Shown: positions 25,476 to 33,918 of the stretch, one piece after another
Position numbering within the stretch: the stretch's first letter is position 1
Layout: every line of letters begins with the position of its first letter
Origin: Chitinophaga sp. CF118
GTDB lineage: Bacteria > Bacteroidota > Bacteroidia > Chitinophagales > Chitinophagaceae
NCBI RefSeq assembly: GCF_900112615.1
Contig: NZ_FOMK01000005.1
Span: 62,001 to 126,000, forward strand
Direction: 5' to 3'
Length of the DNA: 64,000 bases
Notes under the pieces: generated by a model
Told to the model about the DNA's origin: nothing
Seen by the model: only the letters and a program-made list of their open reading frames with translations
Databases searched by the model: none
Position numbers and translations under genes: made by a program

Positions 25476-25578
25476 ATGGGGCTGATCAAAAAGTAAAATG
25501 TAGACGTTGGGAACCACGTAAAAGTGGAAGCAACGTTATCACCTACCAGATAGGGAGGACTTTTTTAATCAGCCCCAT
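25476..25578. repeat. 103-base element with 18-bp terminal inverted repeats (MITE-like or structured RNA)
   Basis: ATGGGGCTGAT (25476-25486) pairs perfectly with ATCAGCCCCAT (25568-25578); after a small bulge AAAAAGT (25488-25494) pairs with ACTTTTT (25559-25565). Inside are two further stems: ACGTTG with CAACGT (25504-25536) enclosing CCAC/GTGG, and CCTA with TAGG (25542-25554). The fold is a three-way junction. Ends of the GGGGCTG type also occur in transposable elements, so a miniature inverted-repeat element is an equal alternative; no clear target duplication beyond AT is seen. Confidence 0.5.
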
Positions 25579-25622
25579 ATTGTTTCCCTAAGGCGGGGTA
25601 CACAAAAAATAATTACAAAATA

Positions 25623-25655
25623 TTTGTTAAATCAGCAATAATCATTTTATCTTTG
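25623..25655 (+). promoter_or_regulatory. Promoter of small unit D
   Basis: TTTG (25623-25626) and TATCTTTG (25648-25655), 21 bases apart, fit the Bacteroidota consensus. The 30-codon ORF D starts 26 bases after the -7 box. Confidence 0.65.
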
Positions 25656-25680
25656 TGCCCTTAACAAATCAATTTATAAC

Positions 25681-25773
25681 ATGCTAATATTAAAATCAAA
25701 TATGAACACAGCACCAGCACCCTTTGCAAAGGGTTGGGGTAGCCGGTTCGGGGCATGTTATAGTTTTATATGA
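25681..25773 (+). CDS. Unit D: 30-codon ORF, possible leader peptide
   Basis: Encodes MLILKSNMNTAPAPFAKGWG and SRFGACYSFI; no known family. Like unit A it has exactly 30 codons after a TATCTTTG box, and its terminator begins 24 bases after the stop. The segment GGTTCGGGGC (25745-25754) nearly repeats the terminator 3' arm (TTCCGGGGC) and is followed by GGGCATG (25751-25757). Pairing of this segment with the terminator 5' arm would prevent termination, as in attenuators. Translation is not proven. Confidence 0.4.
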   Translation: MLILKSNMNTAPAPFAKGWGSRFGACYSFI

Positions 25774-25796
25774 AATAAGAACTTTTATATATAACG

Positions 25797-25829
25797 AGCC
25801 CCGGAACGAGTTTCCGGGGCTTTTTTTTT
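25797..25829 (+). terminator. Terminator of unit D
   Basis: AGCCCCGGAA pairs with TTCCGGGGCT around a 5-base loop CGAGT and is followed by a further eight T residues to 25829. This is one of the strongest terminators in the window. Confidence 0.88.
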
Positions 25830-25841
25830 CATTGGAACTGA

Positions 25842-25925
25842 ATGACAAGGCACGGACAAACAGATACTGAAGTGGCTGTAATAGTATTGATCATTTCATT
25901 ACTAGAAGGACAGGGTATGCACTAA
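25842..25925 (+). CDS. Unit E: 27-codon ORF, possible leader peptide
   Basis: Encodes MTRHGQTDTEVAVIVLIISL and LEGQGMH, with a hydrophobic centre. It starts 12 bases after terminator D and has GGGTATG (25913-25919) just before the stop. The stop is inside a hairpin CTAACG / CGTTAG (25922-25942), and terminator E follows. No promoter box is visible. It may be only a read-through segment. Confidence 0.25.
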   Translation: MTRHGQTDTEVAVIVLIISLLEGQGMH

Positions 25926-25950
25926 CGTAATATATTCGTTAGCGTTATAT

Positions 25951-25979
25951 AACCCGGTCTGGTCAGGCTGGGTTTTTTT
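25951..25979 (+). terminator. Terminator of unit E
   Basis: AACCCGG pairs with CTGGGTT (one G-T pair) with a loop of about 10 bases, followed by TTTTT. It lies about 200 bases before the AAA ATPase gene; 25980-26184 shows no further feature. Confidence 0.65.
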
Positions 25980-26184
25980 ATGCAGTATCCCGGAAATAAA
26001 AATATTGAGTAGTAGGTACAATTAGTATTAACCTAGCGGGGTATTCCTGCCCTGCTGAATTAATTTTAAGAACGAATTGTTTTTGTCTTAGTTTGCAAAT
26101 ACCCCGGTTATCATTGCCAGCCGTTGCTGCGGATCTGGTGATGGTAACTTTTATAACAAACATTGATTATTTATTAAAACGAAC

Positions 26185-27252
26185 ATGGATAATATTTTAC
26201 AGCAAAAGGTGATATCAGGGGATAATATCTTTGGGAATGGATTGCTGGACAGCAAAGCATTTTACCTGTATTATTTTAATGCACTACCTAACATTAGTTT
26301 CATATATACTATTAACGGAGAAAAAGCGCTGACTGCATTTAAAGCAGCTTATGCAGATAATATAGAGGCCATTTACCTGCGGGAAGAGATTGCCCATAAG
26401 GATAAGGAATACAAACATGATCTCGCATTAGTAGTGCTGAAGAACGGATGTATTGCTGAATTTGGAGAAGATTACTGTGAAATGCTGCATAATGGACAGG
26501 TGGATGCCTTTATTAAAGAAGTGACTATCCTTGTACGCAAATACCGGGAAAGGCAGAAGCGTAAGCAGTATGAGATTAATCTCATCACGATGGGAGAGAA
26601 GGGGCTGGTTCTGAAAAGTATGGAGTTTAAAAAAACAAAACTGGACCTGGCGCTTTATTATGAAGATGACTTTATCGCCATAGATCAGTTGATTTACAAA
26701 AGACTGAATACCAATGATGATAAGGGTATTGTGTTATTGCATGGTATTCCCGGATCTGGTAAAACAACTTATTTGCGTTACCTGATAGGACGATTGAAAA
26801 AGCGAGTGTTGTTCTTGTCTCCTGCTGTAGCGGGGAATATTATGCAACCTGATTTTATTGACCTGTTAATCGATAATCCCAACACTATTCTGATTATTGA
26901 AGATGCTGAGAACATTATCATGGACCGGAAAACGACAGGTAATTCATCTGTATCCAATCTTCTGAATCTGTCTGATGGGTTATTGGCCGACTGTATGAAT
27001 GTGCAGGTAGTATGTACTTTCAACAGTGATCTTTCGCAGGTAGACAGTGCGTTGTTACGTAAAGGAAGGCTGATTGCCAAATATGAATTTGGGAAGTTGT
27101 CTGTCCCCAAGGCCCAGTTTCTTTCTGGAAAACAAGGCTTTAATACAGTTATTCAACATCCTATGACGATCGCAGAAGTGATGAATCAGCATGAACCGTC
27201 CTTTGAAAAACAGGAAATTCCAATTGGTTTCAGGGCTGCGGTGCGTTCCTGA
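26185..27252 (+). CDS. AAA family ATPase of unknown role
   Basis: A 355-residue protein with an N-terminal region of about 165 residues that I do not recognise and a C-terminal AAA domain. Walker A is HGIPGSGKTTYLRYLIG (about residues 185-200), Walker B NTILIIEDAENIIMD (about 230-244), and there is a sensor-like FNSDLSQVDSALLRKGRL with an arginine-finger-type end. The pattern LLNLSDGLLADCMNVQVVCT is close to the Cdc48/BCS1 group. The N-terminal part may bind the substrate or partner. It follows the array of short terminated units, which could act as its leader. No operon partner is apparent. Confidence 0.75.
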   Translation: MDNILQQKVISGDNIFGNGLLDSKAFYLYYFNALPNISFIYTINGEKALTAFKAAYADNIEAIYLREEIAHKDKEYKHDLALVVLKNGCIAEFGEDYCEMLHNGQVDAFIKEVTILVRKYRERQKRKQYEINLITMGEKGLVLKSMEFKKTKLDLALYYEDDFIAIDQLIYKRLNTNDDKGIVLLHGIPGSGKTTYLRYLIGRLKKRVLFLSPAVAGNIMQPDFIDLLIDNPNTILIIEDAENIIMDRKTTGNSSVSNLLNLSDGLLADCMNVQVVCTFNSDLSQVDSALLRKGRLIAKYEFGKLSVPKAQFLSGKQGFNTVIQHPMTIAEVMNQHEPSFEKQEIPIGFRAAVRS

Positions 27253-27383
27253 TTAATTAGTCTACTTAAATTGTGGACTATTGAATAAAATGTGTAATAT
27301 TGTTTCGATTATTGCTTTGTTGCCTGCATTGGCATGAAGCTATTACCCGTAATTCGAAATTTATTATAGTGCATTTAAATCAC

Positions 27384-28574
27384 ATGGCATGGGCCATTCC
27401 CCTGTTTTTGGGGTTAATGGGCATTGAATACCTGGTTGCACGCAAAACAGGTAAGAACTATTTTGGTTTCAGTAATACTATCAGCAATATTAATATAGGT
27501 ATTGCTGAACGGTTGCTGGACACGTTTACTGTTGGGATTTTTTACTTTATCTATGATTATCTGCATCAACACTTTGCCATCTTTGATATTAAGTCAGGTG
27601 TGCTACTGTGGTTTACTCTTTTGATCTTAACTGATTTTATCTGGTATTGGTACCATCGCCTGGCCCATGAGGTTAATCTTTTATGGGCCGCGCATGTGGT
27701 ACATCATCAGAGTGAGGACTTTAATTATACTGTATCCGGACGGATCACTGTTTTTCAGGCATTCTTCAGGATGGCTTTCTGGTCAGTTTTGCCCGTGATC
27801 GGTTTTCCTGCAGCCATGATAATCAGTGTGCAACTGGTACATGGTCTTTATCCGTTTTTTATTCATACAAGAACCATCGGTAAGCTGGGCATCCTTGAAT
27901 ATATCTTTGTAACACCATCTCATCATAGAGTTCATCATGCTTCCAATGAGAAATACCTGGACCAGAACTATGGCGATGTGTTCATAATCTGGGACAAGCT
28001 GTTTGGCACATTTACAGCAGAAGACGAAGAGCCGGAATATGGATTGACAAAACCATTGGACAGTTATAGCTTTCTCTGGCAGCATTTCCATTTTATCCTT
28101 GAGATCTTATATACCGTAAGGCAAACCAAGGGCTTCCAGGCCAGATGGAAAGTCATCTTTGGAAAGCCTGATTATATAGATCCCACTATCCGCCCCAGGC
28201 TGGAGAAAAGATTTTTATCCAGGAATCGCCAAGGTGGAGCCACCGGCAGGCTACAGCATTATGTGGTATGGCAGGTAGGAGCGATCATTACCGTGCTCTT
28301 CTTTTTCCTGCTGCTGGAGAATTATGTTCCCGCTTTTGTACAAGTATGTATCACATTGGTGATATTACTGACCTTAATCAATACCGGCGCCATTCTGGAG
28401 CAACGACGCTGGGTATTTTATCTGGAATATGCCCGGTTGCTGGTGGTGTTTATTGCCTTGTACTATTGTTGGCCGTATTCGTTTTTGTTGTCGGCCTTTG
28501 CTGTGGTTCAGTTGCCATTTTTTCTATGTAGGAGTACTATTGAGAGGAGGTATTTGCGATTGTTGTACGGTTGA
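27384..28574 (+). CDS. Sterol desaturase/fatty acid hydroxylase family protein
   Basis: Integral membrane di-iron oxygenase of 396 residues. The eight-histidine pattern is present: WYHRLAHE, AAHVVHHQSEDFN and THHRVHHA-type SHHRVHHASN, plus a more N-terminal His. At least six hydrophobic segments are visible, including four after residue 290 that extend the usual family length (about 280) by some 110 residues. ATG 27384 is chosen as the start (MAWAIPLFLGLMGIEYL); a TTG at 27300 would add 28 residues with unusual composition. Substrate may be a lipid or hydrocarbon. A terminator follows 32 bases downstream. Confidence 0.85.
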   Translation: MAWAIPLFLGLMGIEYLVARKTGKNYFGFSNTISNINIGIAERLLDTFTVGIFYFIYDYLHQHFAIFDIKSGVLLWFTLLILTDFIWYWYHRLAHEVNLLWAAHVVHHQSEDFNYTVSGRITVFQAFFRMAFWSVLPVIGFPAAMIISVQLVHGLYPFFIHTRTIGKLGILEYIFVTPSHHRVHHASNEKYLDQNYGDVFIIWDKLFGTFTAEDEEPEYGLTKPLDSYSFLWQHFHFILEILYTVRQTKGFQARWKVIFGKPDYIDPTIRPRLEKRFLSRNRQGGATGRLQHYVVWQVGAIITVLFFFLLLENYVPAFVQVCITLVILLTLINTGAILEQRRWVFYLEYARLLVVFIALYYCWPYSFLLSAFAVVQLPFFLCRSTIERRYLRLLYG

Positions 28575-28605
28575 ATTAACTATTAACAAAAATATTTTAT
28601 TTACT

Positions 28606-28641
28606 AAAAAGGTACTGTTTAAAAGAGCAGTACCTTTTTTT
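28606..28641 (+). terminator. Intrinsic terminator after the desaturase-like gene
   Basis: AAAAAGGTACTG pairs with CAGTACCTTTTT around a 10-base loop, followed by T residues. The 274 bases from here to 28915 lead into the polysaccharide locus; no gene or clear promoter box was recognised in them. Confidence 0.85.
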
Positions 28642-28915
28642 AATTGCGGTCAAGTGAAAGAAGGGAGGTAATAGAATGAATGCCAGTATTATATACAAGA
28701 GAAAGATAATGAGGGAATAGAAAAGGAGGAAAGAGATTTTAGAGGCCACAAATTGAGATCAAAAGAGAATTATAGCGCTGATTTCCATCCAGTTAATATT
28801 TATATGTTATTTTTAATAGATTTGCATCTGATTTCCTCCGGATTGGACTGACCCGTGGTAAAATAAGGTGGTAAATAATATTTTTTAATCCGAATAGTTT
28901 ATTATCAGATAATTC

Positions 28916-31429
28916 ATGTTGAAGAAAATATTATTGTTGCAGTTGTTATTGTTGGTTGTTGGCTATGGAGTTAAGGCGCAAATTTCTCCTTCCAAGTCTA
29001 ATACCCAGATAAGTCAGATAAAAGTAGATGATTTATCTGATGATCAGATCCGTCAGATGGTTGCGCAAATGAAGAAGAATAATGTTTCTTACTCTCAGAT
29101 TGATCAATATGCAGCTCAAAGGGGCATTTCAGATACTGAGGTGGCAAAATTGAAGGATCGCATTACGCAGCTAAATCTTGATAAGGAATTGAGTAATTCT
29201 TCCAATAATAAATATTCTCAGAGTTCGGATTCCAGTGACAGAGTATACAATGAGGATTATACCAAGGAAGACACCATTTATTACTATCAGGAAAAATACA
29301 AGCGTTTCAAGGATAAGGAAGCATTTGAAAAGGAACTGAAACGACGTAGGATCTTTGGTACTGAGCTGTTCAGTAATCAGAATCTTACATTTGAACCCAA
29401 TTTACGGATGGCGACGCCTCCTAATTACCGTATTGCGGCCCAGGATGAGCTGGTTATTGATGTATATGGTTATTCGGAAGTTCAACATACGCTGAAAGTA
29501 ACCCCTGAAGGGTATGTGCGAATTCCCAATTTAGGCCCCGTATATGTGAATGGTCTTACGATGGATGAAGCTCGCAATCGCATCACTAAGCAATTATCAA
29601 CTATTTATAGCGGCATTAAATCGGGGAATACCTCTGTACAGGTATCTCTTGGAAACATCCGGAGTATTCGGGTATTATTGATTGGGGAGATTGTACGACC
29701 AGGTACGTACACACTTCCGTCACTGGCAACTGTAGCAAATGCTCTTTATGTTTCCGGCGGACCAAATGAGAATGGCTCTTTTCGTAGTATTAAGGTAGTG
29801 CGGAATGGGCAAGTGGTTGCCACTTTTGACTTATATGATTTCCTGATACAGGGGGATCTGTCAAATAATATTGTATTGCAGGATCAGGATATTGTGAAGG
29901 TGGATGCTTACAAAATTAGAGTAGAACTGGCGGGTGAAATAAAGCGACCTGCTATTTTTGAAGCCAAGGAGAACGAAACACTGCAGAATATCTTGGACTT
30001 TGCAGGTGGTTATACCGATAATTCCTTTAAAGATATCATAAAAGCGCTAAGGGTGAATAATAAAGAGCGCGAAGTAGTGAATATACCATCAGACCAAGTA
30101 GCCTCTTTCAAATTAAAATCCGGGGATAAGTTTTATATAGATTCTATTCTAAGCCGTTACACTAATAGGGTTACTATTTCTGGAGCTATTTTTCATCCGG
30201 GAGATTATGCGTTGGAGGAAGGGATGATGGTGGGGGATCTGATTAAAAAAGCGGATGGCGTACAGGAAATAGCAGTTATGTCTAGAGGTGTTATTCGTCG
30301 TTTGCAAGCCGATTTCACACCTTCGATTATCAGCTTTAATGTACTGGATGTTATTAATGGTAATCAGAAAATTGCGTTGCAACGTGAAGATAGTGTGATC
30401 ATATTTTCCAAATTACTGATACGTGAGCAATATCAGGTAAAGATTGACGGGGAAGTTATTCAGCCTGGCTACTTTAATTTCGGAGATAGTATGCATCTGG
30501 AAGATTTGATCCTGCTTGCTGGAGGGTTAAAAGACGCAGCTAGTCTGAAACATGTGGAAATATCACGGCGTATCCATACTGATGGCATTTATGATTCTTC
30601 GGATGCACGAATGGCTATTATAAATCAGTTTAATATTAATGCAGATCTGTCAGATAATTCTGCGGCAGCATCGTTTGTTTTAAAGCCTTTTGATGAAGTG
30701 ATGATCCGTAAATCCCCTTCTTATAATGACCAGGCGAATGTTCTGATAGATGGAGAAGTTGTGTATCCGGGATTTTATGCGATAAATACAAAACAAGAAC
30801 GTATTTCAGATATTATTCGTAGAGCTGGTGGTATCCGTCCTGAAGCATATTCGGAAGGAGCTGTATTGTTGCGTAGAACGTTTTCAGGAAAGGCAGATAG
30901 TACCTTGCTTTTAAATAAACTGGAAGTCTTTTATAATAAACTGAAAGACAGTACTGATATTGAAAGATTGCGTAGTACAATAGAAAGGAAAATGCAGTTA
31001 CTGGGTATACAGATGGATCAGATTCTGAACCATCCAGGTTCTAAGTATGACTTACTACTTGAAGAAGGAGATATTATAAAGGTACCTAAGAAACAGCAGA
31101 CAGTACAGATGTTTGGAGAGGTGTATTTTCCTAAAAAAGTACGGTTTGACAAGAACTATACTTTCCGTGATTATGTAAGAGGGGCTGGTGGATTTACAGG
31201 ATTGGCGTTGAAACGAAGAAGTTATATTGTGTATTCTAATGGTGAGGTAAGAAGTACAAAGAGAGCACTATTTTTCAACAGTTACCCAAAAGTAAAACCA
31301 GGAGCAGAAATATACGTGCCCGCAAAGAAGCCGAAAGCGGGTTTAAGCAGTGGAGAAGCTGTAGGGTTGGCGAGTGCGTTGGCTTCTGTGGCATTGGTGA
31401 TAGTAACAATTATAAATTCAACTAAATAA
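28916..31429 (+). CDS. Polysaccharide export protein (Wza-like, multiple SLBB domains)
   Basis: Outer-membrane polysaccharide exporter. The 837-residue protein has a signal peptide (KILLLQLLLLVVGYGVKAQ), a coiled N-terminal region, then the Poly_export domain at about 170-245 (NYRIAAQDELVIDVYGYSEV; VTPEGYVRIPNLG) and about six SLBB repeats, recognisable by recurrent GEI.RPGTY-like strings (LIGEIVRPGTYTLP, LAGEIKRPAIFEA, IDGEVIQPGYFNF, IDGEVVYPGFYAI, MFGEVYFPKKVRF). A C-terminal hydrophobic helix (AVGLASALASVALVIVTII) may cross the membrane. This large form is usual in Bacteroidota and much longer than E. coli Wza (379). It opens the locus and is 46 bases before the Wzz-like gene. Confidence 0.92.
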   Translation: MLKKILLLQLLLLVVGYGVKAQISPSKSNTQISQIKVDDLSDDQIRQMVAQMKKNNVSYSQIDQYAAQRGISDTEVAKLKDRITQLNLDKELSNSSNNKYSQSSDSSDRVYNEDYTKEDTIYYYQEKYKRFKDKEAFEKELKRRRIFGTELFSNQNLTFEPNLRMATPPNYRIAAQDELVIDVYGYSEVQHTLKVTPEGYVRIPNLGPVYVNGLTMDEARNRITKQLSTIYSGIKSGNTSVQVSLGNIRSIRVLLIGEIVRPGTYTLPSLATVANALYVSGGPNENGSFRSIKVVRNGQVVATFDLYDFLIQGDLSNNIVLQDQDIVKVDAYKIRVELAGEIKRPAIFEAKENETLQNILDFAGGYTDNSFKDIIKALRVNNKEREVVNIPSDQVASFKLKSGDKFYIDSILSRYTNRVTISGAIFHPGDYALEEGMMVGDLIKKADGVQEIAVMSRGVIRRLQADFTPSIISFNVLDVINGNQKIALQREDSVIIFSKLLIREQYQVKIDGEVIQPGYFNFGDSMHLEDLILLAGGLKDAASLKHVEISRRIHTDGIYDSSDARMAIINQFNINADLSDNSAAASFVLKPFDEVMIRKSPSYNDQANVLIDGEVVYPGFYAINTKQERISDIIRRAGGIRPEAYSEGAVLLRRTFSGKADSTLLLNKLEVFYNKLKDSTDIERLRSTIERKMQLLGIQMDQILNHPGSKYDLLLEEGDIIKVPKKQQTVQMFGEVYFPKKVRFDKNYTFRDYVRGAGGFTGLALKRRSYIVYSNGEVRSTKRALFFNSYPKVKPGAEIYVPAKKPKAGLSSGEAVGLASALASVALVIVTIINSTK

Positions 31430-31475
31430 TTAAAGTAACAAATCTGGTGAGATCTTCGTTAAAAGAGACGATTTT

Positions 31476-32561
31476 ATGGAAAAATCAAGTGATAATATTA
31501 ATGCTAAAGACAAGGATGAAGTATCTGTTCGGGATTTGATACTGACAATAAGGGAGTGGATAAATTATTTGTTGAGTAAGTGGCTGATTATTGTGATATT
31601 AGGTATTGTGGGTGCCAGTTTGGGATATGTATATTCTACTTTTCAGAAACCTATTTATACCGGTGAATTAACTTTTGTCTTAGAAGATAGCAAAAGTAGT
31701 TCCCTAGGAAGCTATGCTGGAATTGCCAATCAATTTGGAATTGATCTTGGAGGAGGGGGCGGTGGAGGAGTAGGGGTATTTTCCGGGGATAATATATTGT
31801 CTTTTTTGAAATCCAGATTAATGGTTGAAAAGACTTTATTGTCTCCTGTTTTGGTTGGAAATCAAAGTATGAGTCTGGCTGAATTGTACATTTCAACAAA
31901 TAATTTCAGGAAAGGATGGATAAAGAATCCCGAATTAAAAAATATAAATTTCCCCGCAACTACTGATAGAAGTAAGTTTTCTCTTTTACAAGATAGTATT
32001 TTAAATATAATATATGAGGGAATTGCAAAGAATGACCTTTTAGTAGCCAAACCGGATAAAAAATCGAGTTTTATATCTGTCAGTTGTGGTTCTGCAAATG
32101 AACTTTTCGCGAAGGCATTTATTGAAAGGCTTGTATTGGAAGCCACAGAATTTTATGTGGCAACAAAAACTAAAAGGTCAAAGGCTAATGTAGATATTTT
32201 GCAGGCAAAGGCCGATTCATTGGAAAGATTGTTGAATCGAAAAGTTTATTCTACTGCGGTTGCCCAGGATTTAAATCTGAATCCTGCAAAGAAAGTGGCT
32301 TCGGTTGGAGCAGAAGTGATGCTTAGAGATAAAGTGCTATTACAGACTGTTTATGCTGAGGTTATCAAAAATCTTGAAATAAGCAGGATGTCTATGGCCC
32401 AGGAAACTCCTTTGATACAAATAATAGATCGACCAATCCTGCCTTTAAAATGGAAAAAAATCGGATGGTTGAAGGGCCTCTTTTTTGGTGGTTTATTGGG
32501 GGGAATGGGGTGTATTATAGTTTTGCTTGGCAAAAAAATTTACGGAGAAATTATGAGGTGA
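31476..32561 (+). CDS. Wzz-like chain-length determinant, no kinase domain
   Basis: Polysaccharide co-polymerase of the inner membrane, 361 residues. Two transmembrane segments frame a periplasmic domain: residues about 33-52 (LSKWLIIVILGIVGASLGYV) and 333-352 (GLFFGGLLGGMGCIIVLLG). The PIYTGELTFVLED segment after the first helix is typical of Wzz. A run of seven glycines near residue 92 is unusual. The cytoplasmic BY-kinase domain found in many Wzc-type proteins is absent, so chain length control is not coupled to a kinase within this protein. It works with the export protein upstream and the polymerase at 37150. Confidence 0.9.
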   Translation: MEKSSDNINAKDKDEVSVRDLILTIREWINYLLSKWLIIVILGIVGASLGYVYSTFQKPIYTGELTFVLEDSKSSSLGSYAGIANQFGIDLGGGGGGGVGVFSGDNILSFLKSRLMVEKTLLSPVLVGNQSMSLAELYISTNNFRKGWIKNPELKNINFPATTDRSKFSLLQDSILNIIYEGIAKNDLLVAKPDKKSSFISVSCGSANELFAKAFIERLVLEATEFYVATKTKRSKANVDILQAKADSLERLLNRKVYSTAVAQDLNLNPAKKVASVGAEVMLRDKVLLQTVYAEVIKNLEISRMSMAQETPLIQIIDRPILPLKWKKIGWLKGLFFGGLLGGMGCIIVLLGKKIYGEIMR

Positions 32562-32628
32562 GAATTTTAAACATTCTTTGTAGTGAGAAACAGACAATAA
32601 GAAAGCCTATCAATTTTAAATTACCACT

Positions 32629-33918
32629 GTGAGTTTTAATGTCAAAAATAGAATAGCAGAATTATTTTCTAAAAGAATTTTCCGTGATTCATTTTATTAT
32701 ACGATAGGAGCCTTCTTAGTTAAAGGGATCAATTTTTTTTTAGTTCCTGTATATACTTCTTACCTGTCTCCATCTGAATATGGTATATTGGATTTGTACC
32801 TGACCTTTACTAATATACTTACCATATTTTGTTCTTTAGGATTGTCGCAACTTATTTTCGTTGAATTTTATAAGATAAAAGGAGAGGAAAGAAAGAGGTT
32901 TTTTTCTGTTATTTTTTTTGGGTATGCTCTTTTTGGCTTAATTATCTGTGCGATTGGAGGCGTAATATTCCATTTTGCAAGTGAATATTTCACGAAAGTG
33001 GCTCTGGCAAGTATGCTAAGTGTTATTCTTTCTTCTGCCATAGCATATATTACATTCTATCAAACTAATTTCTTTAATTATTTAAGACTAGCAGGAAGAT
33101 CTAAGTTATTTGTGTACTTCTCAATTATTACGGGAGTTGTGAATGCTGGTCTGAATATATTGTTTGTTGTTAAAGGAAATATGGGATATAATGGTATTCT
33201 CCTTGGAAACATTATAGTGCTTTTCGCATCCGTGGTATTTGGTTTTTTTGTAATTAAAGATAAGATTGACTTTAAGTTTAATATTGACTTAAAGGTGTTT
33301 TCCGGATATACAAAAATAGGTCTTGCTTTTATCCTTTCTTCTTTATGTCAGTGGTTGATAAATGGAGCAGATCGATGGATTGTACTGAATGCGCTTAATA
33401 CTACTGAGTTAGGTATTTATGCGTTGGCATTTAAGTTTTCTTCGTTTGTTGATCCATTAATCATTACTCCAATTACATATGCTTATCTCCCCTACATTTT
33501 TAAAAAGTATGCGGAAAATGATTACAGTGAAAAGTTAATGAAAATAGCTGGATTGGTATTTCTGATCTTTCTGCCAATTGCGTTATTAGTCCCCTATTTA
33601 CTACCAATGGTCATATCAAATAAGGATTATTATATGGCCGTTCAACTGATCCCGTTCCTGATCATTGCGTATTATTTTTATTTCATTTCACAATTAGCTG
33701 GGAATGTTCTTGTCTATTTAAAGAAGATCAGGTGTCTGGTACAGAATATCATTATAAGTGGCATTAGTAATATTATACTTAACTATATATTGGTGCGAAA
33801 GATGGGGATTATAGGGTGCGCATATGCTTATCTTATAAGCAATATTATCTGGGCCATTTTAAATATATATTACCGTAACATGTATTTATCAAGTCTCAAG
33901 AATGAAAAAAGCAATTAA
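32629..33918 (+). CDS. Oligosaccharide flippase (Wzx/MATE-like)
   Basis: Multi-spanning membrane protein of 429 residues with about twelve hydrophobic segments, of the polysaccharide transporter (RfbX/Wzx) family. It should flip lipid-linked repeat units to the periplasm. N-terminal sequence FYYTIGAFLVKGINFFLVPV and YTSYLSPSEYGILDLYLTF is characteristic. The start is GTG 32629; an ATG 12 bases later is out of frame. It overlaps the next gene by 17 bases. Low G+C relative to the flanking housekeeping genes fits a variable glycan locus. Confidence 0.9.
   Translation: MSFNVKNRIAELFSKRIFRDSFYYTIGAFLVKGINFFLVPVYTSYLSPSEYGILDLYLTFTNILTIFCSLGLSQLIFVEFYKIKGEERKRFFSVIFFGYALFGLIICAIGGVIFHFASEYFTKVALASMLSVILSSAIAYITFYQTNFFNYLRLAGRSKLFVYFSIITGVVNAGLNILFVVKGNMGYNGILLGNIIVLFASVVFGFFVIKDKIDFKFNIDLKVFSGYTKIGLAFILSSLCQWLINGADRWIVLNALNTTELGIYALAFKFSSFVDPLIITPITYAYLPYIFKKYAENDYSEKLMKIAGLVFLIFLPIALLVPYLLPMVISNKDYYMAVQLIPFLIIAYYFYFISQLAGNVLVYLKKIRCLVQNIIISGISNIILNYILVRKMGIIGCAYAYLISNIIWAILNIYYRNMYLSSLKNEKSN

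Noticed and set aside
25476..25578. Reading the palindromic element as a hammerhead ribozyme or a known riboswitch
   Set aside because: The conserved core sequences of those classes (for example CUGAUGA with GAAA) are not present.
31735..31785. Glycine codon run in the Wzz-like gene as a possible frameshift site
   Set aside because: Codons are mixed (GGA, GGG, GGC, GGT) and the frame continues to a normal C-terminal membrane helix.
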